Source: an uncultured Alphaproteobacteria bacterium (lineage in GTDB: Bacteria; Pseudomonadota; Alphaproteobacteria; Rs-D84). From it: a DNA stretch of 35,200 nucleotides. Below are positions 10,169-18,357 of the stretch, in pieces. The stretch is from NCBI GenBank assembly GCA_947168075.1, contig CAMVKK010000004.1, positions 1 through 35,200 on the forward strand, written 5' to 3'. The translations under genes were made by a program, and so were the position numbers. Positions within the stretch are counted from its first letter, which is position 1; every line of letters starts with the position of its first letter. Below the pieces are notes generated by a model that worked only from the letters and a program-made list of their open reading frames with translations, did not search any database and was not told where the DNA came from.

Positions 10169-10600
10169 ATGGCAAAGAAAGATTTTAAAAACATTGTATT
10201 ACCACCGAAATATACACCTAAAAAATCTGAACCATATATGTGTCCAGAACAGTTGGCGTATTTCTATCAATTGTTGACCGCACAAAAGGAAGAATTATCA
10301 CATTCATCTGGCTCTGTTTTAAATTCGGTTCGTGCGGCGGATAAATCTGCATCGGATGGTGTTGGGGACGAATCGGACAGCGCGACATTGGAACAAGAAA
10401 TCACAATGAACCTGCGAATGAGTCAACGCGACAACAATTTAATGCGTAAAATCGATGCGGCGTTGGCGCGTATGGATGATGGAACATATGGATACAGTGT
10501 TGTTTCTGGTGATGAAATTGGTATTCAGCGTATGTTGGCACGCCCATTGGCAACAATGACCATCGAAGAACAAGAAGAATACGAACAACGCGAAAATTAA
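10169..10600 (+). CDS. DksA/TraR-family protein lacking zinc-finger cysteines
   Basis: DESDSATLEQE (DxxDxA coiled-coil tip) and YGYSVVSGDEIGIQRMLARPLATMTIEEQEEYE aligns with the DksA C-terminal domain. Confidence 0.88.
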   Translation: MAKKDFKNIVLPPKYTPKKSEPYMCPEQLAYFYQLLTAQKEELSHSSGSVLNSVRAADKSASDGVGDESDSATLEQEITMNLRMSQRDNNLMRKIDAALARMDDGTYGYSVVSGDEIGIQRMLARPLATMTIEEQEEYEQREN

Positions 10601-10610
10601 ATTAGATGTA

Positions 10611-10646
10611 AAATAAAAAACGCGCCAATGGCGCGTTTTTTTATTT
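10611..10646. terminator. bidirectional intrinsic terminator between dksA-like and tatA
   Basis: aaataaaaaacgcgcc-aat-ggcgcgttttttttattt; A-tract and T-tract flank a perfect GC stem between convergent genes. Confidence 0.9.
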
Positions 10647-10652
10647 ATGATT

Positions 10653-10910
10653 TTATTTCTTTTTTGTTGCCGGCTTTTTCAAGGTTGCTTTCTTGGCGAC
10701 CGTTTTCTTTTTTGCCGGGGCTTTTTTAGCAACAGGTTTTTCGGCGACAGCCACAGGCTTTTGTGCCGGTTTTTCTTCGGTCTTTAATTCCTTTTTAAAT
10801 ATATTCAGCCCATTTGCCAAATTTTTCATCATACCCGGAATCTTATTATGACCGAACAGAATCACAATCAGTAATACAATTATAAGTATTTCCCAAATAC
10901 CCATACGCAT
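10653..10910 (-). CDS. tatA: Sec-independent translocase TatA
   Basis: MRMGIWEILIIVLLIVILFGHNKIPGMMKNLANGLNIFKKEL plus Lys/Ala/Pro-rich tail; start at 10910 preceded by AAGGAG. Confidence 0.85.
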   Translation of the reverse strand: MRMGIWEILIIVLLIVILFGHNKIPGMMKNLANGLNIFKKELKTEEKPAQKPVAVAEKPVAKKAPAKKKTVAKKATLKKPATKKK

Positions 10911-10925
10911 TTTTATCTCCTTTTT

Positions 10926-10956
10926 ACTAACCACTAATCACTAACACTAACCACTA
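10926..10956. repeat. degenerate heptamer tandem repeat (CTAAYCA)n / (TTAGTGG)n
   Basis: actaaccactaatcactaacactaaccacta directly 3' of the SPOR-gene stop; second copy actaaccactaat at 14041. Confidence 0.75.
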
Positions 10957-11793
10957 TTTTGCCACATAGCAATCCAGACCATCAGATTTTGCATTTTGGC
11001 AGAAACCATTTGCATCGCCCGATGTAGCAAACGCAACACGTAACCGATATGTCGTTTTGCCGTTTATTTGCGCCGCCAAAATCACGAACTGTTTGCCTTC
11101 GAACAAACTCTTGTGATTTGCGCGCATTTTACTGCCTGCGCTTTCTGCGGCAGCATGCGTAGCATACGAACCGAATTGCACGAACCATTTACCAGCCGGT
11201 GCAACAGATGACTTTTGAACAGGTTTTGATGCTGGCTTGGCCGCCGGTTTTGCTGCTGGTTTTGTCTGTGGTGTCGTGGTTGGTTTTGGTTGCGCCACAG
11301 GTTTTGGTGTCGGCACAACAATTGGTTGTGGTGCCGGTGCAGACACTTGGTCCGGGTTAAATGTAACTTCACGCCGGTCAGAAACAACACGAACCGGAAC
11401 ACCGTTATCCTGGACCACTGGCTGTGGTGCGGGTTGTGGTGCTGGTTGCGGTTGCGCCACGGGTTGCGGCATCGGCATTGGACGTGCATCCACAGGCTTT
11501 GCCGGAACATTCAATGTATCATTCGGCATCGGCATTGGTTGCACCGCCATCGGTTGTGGTTCGGCAACAACCTCTGGCACATCCAGGTTGATTTCGACAG
11601 ATTTAGACGAATCGCTTCCTATGGTGCGAATAATAATATATGTTGCCAATATAATAACGATTATTCCCAACCCCATCAGCAACCACGGCTTACGCGGACG
11701 TGGCGCAGCAAACGGCGTTGTTTCCGGCAATGTCTCAACCGGTGTATCATCGTCCAAATCTAAAAAGTCCATATTGTTTTCTTCGTTTTCCAT
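10954..11793 (-). CDS. membrane-anchored SPOR-domain protein with long Pro/Gln/Ala-rich linker
   Basis: N-terminal acidic stretch, one TM (PWLLMGLGIIVIILATYIIIRTI), low-complexity linker, C-terminal GKWFVQFGSYATHAAAESAGSKMRANH...TYRLRVAFATSGDANGFCQNAKSDGLDCYVAK. Confidence 0.85.
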   Translation of the reverse strand: MENEENNMDFLDLDDDTPVETLPETTPFAAPRPRKPWLLMGLGIIVIILATYIIIRTIGSDSSKSVEINLDVPEVVAEPQPMAVQPMPMPNDTLNVPAKPVDARPMPMPQPVAQPQPAPQPAPQPVVQDNGVPVRVVSDRREVTFNPDQVSAPAPQPIVVPTPKPVAQPKPTTTPQTKPAAKPAAKPASKPVQKSSVAPAGKWFVQFGSYATHAAAESAGSKMRANHKSLFEGKQFVILAAQINGKTTYRLRVAFATSGDANGFCQNAKSDGLDCYVAK

Positions 11794-11873
11794 GCGAAAT
11801 CCCCCCATTTGTTGATGCCATTATTATATCATAAAAATCGGCAATTACAAAATGTAATCAACAAAAAACAAAA

Positions 11874-12017
11874 TTATTTCGGCATTTGCCCAAAGTGTGG
11901 CGGAACGATTAATTTGTGGTTTTCTTCGACAATTGGTTCCGTTTCGCACTTACGCGCACACCCCATAACCGTTACCGCGACAACCCCCAGCAACATTAAC
12001 GATACTATTTTTTTCAT
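11874..12017 (-). CDS. small lipoprotein, 47 aa (missing from the supplied ORF track)
   Basis: MKKIVSLMLLGVVAVTVMGCARKCETEPIVEENHKLIVPPHFGQMPK*; lipobox VMGC, RBS aaggaaaggg upstream. Confidence 0.8.
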   Translation of the reverse strand: MKKIVSLMLLGVVAVTVMGCARKCETEPIVEENHKLIVPPHFGQMPK

Positions 12018-12046
12018 ATTTTACCCTTTCCTTGTTTATTCGCGGC

Positions 12047-12091
12047 CCAGGGTTCAAAATTTGCACTTTGAACCCTGGACTTTGAACTTTT
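12047..12091. repeat. inverted repeat built from GTTCAAA heptamers
   Basis: Arms ccagggttcaaa (12047-12058) and tttgaaccctgg (12067-12078), plus another tttgaac at 12081, adjacent to the thrS stop. Confidence 0.85.
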
Positions 12092-12093
12092 TA

Positions 12094-13827
12094 TTATAGC
12101 GGCATTTTAATTGCGTCCGCCATTTGCGCGACAAAGTCGTTCAGCGCAACCGTTTCTTGTTTTTCGGAACCAAAACGGCGCAGTGTTACGGTTTTATCCG
12201 CCATTTCTTTATCACCGACAACGGCGATGATTGGCGTTTTGACCAACGACAATTCGCGAATCTTATAATTCACCTTTTCATCGCGCAAATCGGCACGACA
12301 ATACACACTCGCCGCACGCAGCGCCGCAACAACTTCGTTCGCATAATCAGATTGCTTTTCAGAAATCGGTGTAACGACAACCGGTTCCGGTGACAACCAC
12401 AATGGCAAATTACCACCCGTTGATTCCAGCAAAATTCCCATAAAGCGTTCAATGGATCCCAACATTGCACGATGCAACATAATCGGGCGATGTTTTTCGC
12501 CATCTTCACCGACATATGACAAATCAAAACGTTCCGGCAGGTTCATATCCAACTGGACCGTTCCGCACTGCCATATACGGCCCATTGAATCTTTCAGATA
12601 GTTATCTATCTTTGGACCATAGAACGCAGCATCTCCTTCGGCAATTTCATACTCTATGCCGTTCGCATCCAGCGCATGCTTCAACGCACCTTCGGCCTTG
12701 TCCCAAACTTCATCTGAACCGATACGGAATTCAGAGTTCGGACGCGTTGCCAACTTCATTGAAATTTTTTCAAATCCAAATTTGCCGTAAATATCTTTAA
12801 TAAAGCGCAAGATTTTTACAACTTCCGTTTCCAACTGTTCTTCGGTGCAGAATATATGTGCATCGTCCTGGGTAAATTCGCGAACACGCATCAAACCAGA
12901 TAACGCACCTGCGGCCTCGTAACGGTTCACCTTACCAAACTCTGCCAAATACATCGGCAAATCTTTATACGACGTAATTCCATGGCCAAACACCAACATA
13001 CCACCCGGACAAGACATCGGTTTCACACAGAATGTTTTACCATCCTGGGTTTTACCGGAATAATTGTGTGCACCATATTTTGCCCAATGCCCGCTGCGTT
13101 CCCACAAACTGCGATCCATAACAGATGGCGTTGATATTTCCAAATACCCCGCGCGTTCCTGACGTGCACGAATATATTCAATTAAACGACGATAAATCTT
13201 GTACCCCTTGTCATGCCAGAACACCGCCCCCGGCGCATAATCTGGTTCAAAGTGGAACAAGTCCATATCTTTACCCAGTTTACGATTATCACGCTGTGCG
13301 GCTTCTTCCTGCATCTTTAAAAATTGTTCCAGGTCTTCCTTGGTCAAAAATGCATCGACATAAATGCGTTGCAGCATTTTGTTTTTAGAATCGCCCTTCC
13401 AGTATGCGCCTGCAACGGTGCGAATCTTGAACGAATCGCGTGGCAAATCTTTGGAACTTTCAACATGCGGTCCACGGCACAAATCTGTAAAGTCGCGGAA
13501 AGAATAAACCGACAATTTTTCACCCGCCGCATCATATTCGTTTAACCACTCCATTTTGTATGGTTGGAATTTGAATAAACCTTTTGCTTCGTCTAAATCG
13601 ACAAAGCGCTGTTCGAATCGACCATTTGATTTAATAAGTTCGCGCATTTCTTTTTCAATTTTAGCAAAGTCTTCTTCGCTAAATCTGTGTTCGGTGTCAA
13701 AGTCGTAGTAAAACCCGTTTTCAATTGCCGGGCCACCTGCGAATTTAACATCTGGGAATAATTTTTGCACCGCTGCCGCCAATACATGCGCCAACGAATG
13801 ACGAACCGTTTCGATTGGATAAGACAT
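12094..13827 (-). CDS. thrS: threonyl-tRNA synthetase
   Basis: YPIETVRHSLAHVLAAAVQKLFPDVKF, KPMSCPGGMLVF, FTQDDAHIFCTEEQ, LPLWLSPEPVVV; 577 aa. Lacks the N-terminal TGS domain seen in longer ThrRS. Confidence 0.95.
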   Translation of the reverse strand: MSYPIETVRHSLAHVLAAAVQKLFPDVKFAGGPAIENGFYYDFDTEHRFSEEDFAKIEKEMRELIKSNGRFEQRFVDLDEAKGLFKFQPYKMEWLNEYDAAGEKLSVYSFRDFTDLCRGPHVESSKDLPRDSFKIRTVAGAYWKGDSKNKMLQRIYVDAFLTKEDLEQFLKMQEEAAQRDNRKLGKDMDLFHFEPDYAPGAVFWHDKGYKIYRRLIEYIRARQERAGYLEISTPSVMDRSLWERSGHWAKYGAHNYSGKTQDGKTFCVKPMSCPGGMLVFGHGITSYKDLPMYLAEFGKVNRYEAAGALSGLMRVREFTQDDAHIFCTEEQLETEVVKILRFIKDIYGKFGFEKISMKLATRPNSEFRIGSDEVWDKAEGALKHALDANGIEYEIAEGDAAFYGPKIDNYLKDSMGRIWQCGTVQLDMNLPERFDLSYVGEDGEKHRPIMLHRAMLGSIERFMGILLESTGGNLPLWLSPEPVVVTPISEKQSDYANEVVAALRAASVYCRADLRDEKVNYKIRELSLVKTPIIAVVGDKEMADKTVTLRRFGSEKQETVALNDFVAQMADAIKMPL

Positions 13828-13879
13828 AATAAATACCTTCTTTTAATATTTTGTTTGTTTAATTATTTTTCGTTTTTTG

Positions 13880-13907
13880 ATTATAGCGCGCGCACATAAA
13901 AGCGCAA
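13880..13907 (-). promoter_or_regulatory. candidate proximal thrS promoter P2
   Basis: TTGCGC-N16-TATAAT on minus strand downstream of the leader ORF. Confidence 0.5.
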
Positions 13908-13914
13908 ATAGAAA

Positions 13915-13962
13915 TTACACCCCCGCGGGGGTTGTAGTATTTGTAGTTGTGAAAACAAACAT
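13915..13962 (-). promoter_or_regulatory. candidate threonine-rich leader peptide ORF of thrS
   Basis: ATGTTTGTTTTCACAACTACAAATACTACAACCCCCGCGGGGGTGTAA = MFVFTTTNTTTPAGV*; in-frame alternative ATG at 13974. Confidence 0.65.
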
Positions 13963-13983
13963 ATATTTATACATAGCCCGCCT

Positions 13984-14012
13984 ATTATACGCATTTTTTA
14001 TTGCGATGTAAA
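13984..14012 (-). promoter_or_regulatory. sigma70-type promoter P1 for the leader/thrS transcript
   Basis: TTTACA-N17-TATAAT read on minus strand. Confidence 0.75.
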
Positions 14013-14014
14013 GA

Positions 14015-14040
14015 AAAAACCGCCAAACCGGCGGTTTTAT
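14015..14040 (-). terminator. intrinsic terminator after the hemolysin III gene
   Basis: aaaaccgcc-aaacc-ggcggtttt hairpin with T-tract in the minus direction. Confidence 0.85.
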
Positions 14041-14041
14041 A

Positions 14042-14803
14042 CTAACCACTAATTAACGGGTAATCTATGATTGACCCGAACAGCACCGCAAAGAAAAAAC
14101 ACACCGACCCCGCGATACAAAACAGGTGCCACACAGCATGACTGAACTTTAACCGCCGCCAAACATAAAATATTACCCCAAACGAATATGACAATCCGCC
14201 CGCCAAAATAAACACCATACCGCGCATCGAAATGTGCCGTATCATATATGGTAAAATAAACAGCAGTGTCCACCCCATAACAAGATATAAACCAACCGTC
14301 CATTTTGGTTGCTGATGCGGGTTACGAATTTTAACAACCGCACCAAATATTGTAATCGCCCACAGCAAACCAAACACCGACCACCCAACTGGGCCGCGAC
14401 AATTCACCAACATAAACGGCGTGTATGTGCCGGCAATCAACGCATAGATAGCGATATTATCCCAAACTTCAAAGAAACATTCCCCCTTTTTCCCGATCAA
14501 CGCATGACACATTGTTGAACCCAAATACAACGCAATCATTGTTGCACCAAAAATAGCACACGACACAACCGCCCAAGCATCACCCGCAATCGCGGCATAT
14601 ACCACCAACAGAACCAACCCCGCAATCGCCAGCCCAATTCCAATACCGTGCGTTAAAACATTTAACATTTCTTCGCCACGTGTTGATTTGCGTTCCCAAC
14701 GGAACAGTCCAGTCGCACGCAACGCTTTCAATATGCGACACGCATGCGAATCGCACTTTACTTCGCGTAATTTTTTCCGCACAACTGATTTTGATTTAAC
14801 CAT
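14042..14803 (-). CDS. hemolysin III / PAQR (YqfA-like) family membrane protein
   Basis: EEMLNVLTHGIGIGLAIAGLVLL, STMCHALIGKK, seven-TM pattern, FSHAVWHLFCIAGSVCFFFAVL. Confidence 0.9.
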   Translation of the reverse strand: MVKSKSVVRKKLREVKCDSHACRILKALRATGLFRWERKSTRGEEMLNVLTHGIGIGLAIAGLVLLVVYAAIAGDAWAVVSCAIFGATMIALYLGSTMCHALIGKKGECFFEVWDNIAIYALIAGTYTPFMLVNCRGPVGWSVFGLLWAITIFGAVVKIRNPHQQPKWTVGLYLVMGWTLLFILPYMIRHISMRGMVFILAGGLSYSFGVIFYVWRRLKFSHAVWHLFCIAGSVCFFFAVLFGSIIDYPLISG

Positions 14804-16376
14804 TTAATACTCTCCCTATTCTCTCCCGTACCATATCACCGCCCATTACGGACATTATGGAATAAAGGTCCGGCGTGTTTGTCCGCCCCGCCAACGCAAC
14901 ACGCAAATTCATCGCGACATCGCCATTTTTAATTCCGAACTTTTCAGCAATCTCGACAATCTTGCCCCACCAGGTATCTTTATCATCCGCCGCGTCATAT
15001 GTTTCCAAAAACGCGCGCAGAACATCGCGGTTATATTCATAATCGGTCATTGGCACAAAAAGTTTATCCCAGAAAAACGCAACATTTTCCAATGTCTGTT
15101 TCCAGGTGATAAAGTCCTTGCGCACGCGTTTCGGGTTATCGCGTTCAATACCCAACACCGCGGATAAATATTTCGAATCTGCAACCTGCATCTTGTTATC
15201 ATCGTTGCCGTATTCCTTTGCCCATTTGGTAACAGCAGAAACCAATTCAGCAACCGGCATTGCGCCGATATATTCCTTGGCCCACCATTCCAATTTTTTC
15301 ATATCGAACAACGCACCAGACATGGGTATTTTCTTTGGCTTAATTTCATAATCCCAGAAAGATTTTACCGCACCTTTCATTTTTGCTTCTTCGTACCCCG
15401 ATGCCGCAATATTCCCAAGGTATTCTAACACCGCATCTGTTGGCCACCCGTCACGCAGAAAGAATTCGACATTTGCCTCGGGATCTTTGCGTTTTGACAA
15501 TTTGCGTTGTTTACCAGTCTCTTCGTCTATTTTATCAATCGTTGATGTATGAATATACATAGGTGGCATCCACCCCATCATATTAAATAATTGATAATGC
15601 AACGGTAAAGACGGCAACCACTCTTCCCCACGAATAACATGTGTTGTCCGCATAAAGTGATCATCACACAAATGCGCAAAATGATATGTTGGCAAACCAT
15701 CATTTGATTTAATTAAAACAATATCTTCGTTATTTTGTGGAAAACCGATTGAACCACGAACAGCGTCCTTGCAGAAAATTCGTTGATCCGGATTACCAGT
15801 TGAATATAAACGAATCGATGGAACCTCGCCCCTGTCCAAGTGTGCGATAATTTCATCCGCGGTCAAATCACGATCGCGCGCCCATTCGCCATAGATACCG
15901 GTTGCAAACCCCGCCGCATTTTGACGGCTGCGAATTTCCTCCATCTCGGTCGCCGTCAAGAAACAAGGATACGCCAAACCACGCGCCAGCAATTCCGCCG
16001 CAACCGAATGATAAATATCTTTACGTTGTGATTGATAGTACGGGCCATATGTTTCAACATTATTGTATTTCAAATCAAAACGATGCATTGAATCAACAAT
16101 GATTTTGACGGCATCGGCAACTTCACGTTTAGTATCGGTATCCTCTATACGCAACATAAATACACCACCTGACTGAGATGCCAATTTATAATCAATCAAT
16201 GCACCGTAAAGTCCACCAATATGCATATAGCCAGTGGGACTTGGGGCAAAACGTGTCACGAAAGCCCCATCCGGTAAATTACGTGGCGGGAATTTTGCTT
16301 CTAATTCCGCAACTGTATACTTCGGTGCCGCACCCAACACGCGTGTAATTAAATCTTTATCTAAACCGTTACGCAT
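14796..16376 (-). CDS. gltX: glutamyl-tRNA synthetase
   Basis: VTRFAPSPTGYMHIGGLYGALIDYKLASQSGGVFMLRIEDTD; KLSKRKD; 526 aa. Confidence 0.95.
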   Translation of the reverse strand: MRNGLDKDLITRVLGAAPKYTVAELEAKFPPRNLPDGAFVTRFAPSPTGYMHIGGLYGALIDYKLASQSGGVFMLRIEDTDTKREVADAVKIIVDSMHRFDLKYNNVETYGPYYQSQRKDIYHSVAAELLARGLAYPCFLTATEMEEIRSRQNAAGFATGIYGEWARDRDLTADEIIAHLDRGEVPSIRLYSTGNPDQRIFCKDAVRGSIGFPQNNEDIVLIKSNDGLPTYHFAHLCDDHFMRTTHVIRGEEWLPSLPLHYQLFNMMGWMPPMYIHTSTIDKIDEETGKQRKLSKRKDPEANVEFFLRDGWPTDAVLEYLGNIAASGYEEAKMKGAVKSFWDYEIKPKKIPMSGALFDMKKLEWWAKEYIGAMPVAELVSAVTKWAKEYGNDDNKMQVADSKYLSAVLGIERDNPKRVRKDFITWKQTLENVAFFWDKLFVPMTDYEYNRDVLRAFLETYDAADDKDTWWGKIVEIAEKFGIKNGDVAMNLRVALAGRTNTPDLYSIMSVMGGDMVRERIGRVLNG

Positions 16377-16388
16377 TTCGTATTTCCT

Positions 16389-16928
16389 TTAACCATTCTG
16401 ATTTTTTACATATTCGCATTCATCGTGTAATGAACCATCAACCCATACCTTACCCGATTTTGATATTCCTTTCAATGTATAACCGTTACGCTCTGCGATT
16501 TTGCATGACGCAATATTATCAACATCTATACCCAATACAACCTGTTTTAATTTCAGCCTATCAAACGCTAATTCTTCTATATATGGCAAAAACCTGTCGA
16601 TTAATCCCTGACCACGCACACTTGAAATTAACCAATAGTCAATATGTGCAGATTTTTTTTCTTGCTCTATTGAAGCAAACCCGATTTCACCAACGATTTT
16701 ATCCTTAATCACTATATAGTACATATACATGTTATCGCATTTATACGCACGTTCCAATCCTTTAAAAACGACATCCCAAGACTTTATTTTTTCGCCACGC
16801 AACCAAAACCGCATATTTTCCGCATCACCGACAAATACATCGTACAACGCCATCGCAATATCATGCGTTGGCACTAAATGACGCAAAGCAAAAGGCGGCA
16901 CGACTATATCCGCCGGTAACGGTAACAT
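16389..16928 (-). CDS. GNAT family N-acetyltransferase (RimJ/RimL-like)
   Basis: IVGEIGFASIEQEKKSAHIDYWLISSVRGQGLIDRFLPYIEELAFDRLKLKQVVLGIDVDNIASCKIAERNGYTLKG. Confidence 0.9.
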   Translation of the reverse strand: MLPLPADIVVPPFALRHLVPTHDIAMALYDVFVGDAENMRFWLRGEKIKSWDVVFKGLERAYKCDNMYMYYIVIKDKIVGEIGFASIEQEKKSAHIDYWLISSVRGQGLIDRFLPYIEELAFDRLKLKQVVLGIDVDNIASCKIAERNGYTLKGISKSGKVWVDGSLHDECEYVKNQNG

Positions 16929-16974
16929 GTCTAAATACCTTGTTTTTTGATTATTGTGATTTTATACTAAATAT

Positions 16975-17610
16975 ATGCAAAATCAAGAAATACGAACTTT
17001 TGGCCGGCGACATGGTAAAAAACTTTCCGCACGCAAGTTGTGGTTAATGGATAATATTTTGCCGGCAATTTCGCCCAAAAACATAAAAAAAGCCGGTAAT
17101 TTGATTTTAGAAATCGGGTTCGGCAACGGCGAACATGTGCGCGACTTGGCACACAACTATCCCGATTCGCTTGTTGTTGGCGCGGAACCATTTGCAAATG
17201 GGGTTGCCGCCCTGCTGTCCGCTATGTGTGATGAAAAAACGAACGAAATACTGCCCGAATACAAAAATATCTTTATTTGGCCGGACGATGTGCGTGATTA
17301 CCTGCGTAACACCGATTCGCTTTTTTCACAAATTTGGGTATTGCACCCGGACCCCTGGCCAAAGGCGCGACATGAAAAACGCAGGTTGCTTTCTGCCGAT
17401 TTTCTGACTATGTTATCAACCCATTTGTCGCGTGGCGGACAAATTATAATCGGCACCGACCACTGGGAATATTTCGATTGGATTTGTGAACAAATCAAAA
17501 CCACAAAATTAAAATATTCAACCCCCGACCTGGAAACAATACATACACGATATCAGGAAAAAAACAAGGCCGGAACGACTGCCCCAAAATACATAATTAT
17601 TAAAAAATAA
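16975..17610 (+). CDS. trmB: tRNA (guanine-N7-)-methyltransferase
   Basis: LILEIGFGNGEHVRDLA, WVLHPDPWPKARHEKRRLL, TDHWEYFDWI. Confidence 0.93.
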   Translation: MQNQEIRTFGRRHGKKLSARKLWLMDNILPAISPKNIKKAGNLILEIGFGNGEHVRDLAHNYPDSLVVGAEPFANGVAALLSAMCDEKTNEILPEYKNIFIWPDDVRDYLRNTDSLFSQIWVLHPDPWPKARHEKRRLLSADFLTMLSTHLSRGGQIIIGTDHWEYFDWICEQIKTTKLKYSTPDLETIHTRYQEKNKAGTTAPKYIIIKK

Positions 17611-17651
17611 AAAACGCGCTATGTGCACATTTTCGCCATATACGATGATTT

Positions 17652-18323
17652 TTAATTATTAATCCAAAACAACATTTTTGGTATCATATTAAAACGCAAT
17701 TGTTCGGTTAAACGATAAACCTGGTCTGCGCGCGCATAGTTTTTCCCCAACATAAAATGCAATACCCCATGCCAATCGCCCATATTGGTATTCAGCATCG
17801 CATATACGCGTCCAACAAAGTCAGATTTATCACCATCATCATGAGATAAAAATAAAGTTAACGAATCGGCATGCACAGATTGCAAATTTTGAAAAACATC
17901 GCCCCATTCATCAAAATCTATTTCGTTTATATCCAAACCAATGGATAATGTTTTATTAAAGAATAAATCATCGCGAACATATGATAATTCCGATGTTAAT
18001 CGCTTCAAATTATCAAAACGAACAAATATAATCGCCCCGCTTGCGCCGTCATGAAACGAAGTACTTATACGCGATGCCAAATTCGACATAGCATCATCAT
18101 CGGGCGCATTATCCAGCATAAATCGCGATATTATTTTTATATTGGTATTTTCAATCCACGGCCAAAGTTCCGCAACCGCCCCCGGCACCACCGACATTGC
18201 CCGGAATTTATTGGTGATGGCCATACCGGCCGCCGCCGCCAAATCCGCCCCAACGCATTTAGTATCGCACCATAGCCCTGTATTATCTTTGATTTCGTTA
18301 AAAATATCGTTTTCATAAATCAT
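17652..18323 (-). CDS. uncharacterised protein, about 223 aa (possibly TIM-barrel-like)
   Basis: Start set at MIYENDIFNEIKDN (18323); longer tracked start overlaps the divergent gene. ADLAAAAGMAITNKFRAMSVVPGAVAELWPWIENTNIKIISRF looks like an alpha/beta barrel segment, not assigned to a family. Confidence 0.7.
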   Translation of the reverse strand: MIYENDIFNEIKDNTGLWCDTKCVGADLAAAAGMAITNKFRAMSVVPGAVAELWPWIENTNIKIISRFMLDNAPDDDAMSNLASRISTSFHDGASGAIIFVRFDNLKRLTSELSYVRDDLFFNKTLSIGLDINEIDFDEWGDVFQNLQSVHADSLTLFLSHDDGDKSDFVGRVYAMLNTNMGDWHGVLHFMLGKNYARADQVYRLTEQLRFNMIPKMLFWINN

Positions 18324-18333
18324 TATACTTTTT

Positions 18334-18357
18334 ACTTTATCATAAATATGATACAAT
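18334..18357. promoter_or_regulatory. overlapping divergent extended -10 elements
   Basis: TATCATA-AA-TATGATA (18338-18353) reads as TGATACAAT on + and TGATAAAGT on -. Confidence 0.5.

Noticed and set aside
9763-10194. N-terminal 144-aa extension of the SufS ORF in the track
   Set aside because: It lies antisense to trxA, has no SufS similarity, and the SufS family start MNKIIYLDAAAS is at 9762.
11237-11815. 192-aa plus-strand ORF rich in GCGAGCG
   Set aside because: Antisense to the low-complexity Pro/Gln/Ala linker of the SPOR protein; compositional artefact.
11809-12099. 96-aa plus-strand ORF ending VQNLHFEPWTLNFLL
   Set aside because: Overlaps the convincing 47-aa lipoprotein on the other strand; its tail is just translated GTTCAAA repeat.
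13915-13935. CCCCCGCGGGGG palindrome as a stand-alone intrinsic terminator
   Set aside because: Loop would be tiny and it is followed by AATTTCTATTTGCG, not a clean T-run; retained only as part of the leader hypothesis.
17611-17651. Possible terminator between trmB and the convergent orphan gene
   Set aside because: aaaacgcgctatgtgcacattttcgcc does not form a convincing GC stem with flanking T-tract.
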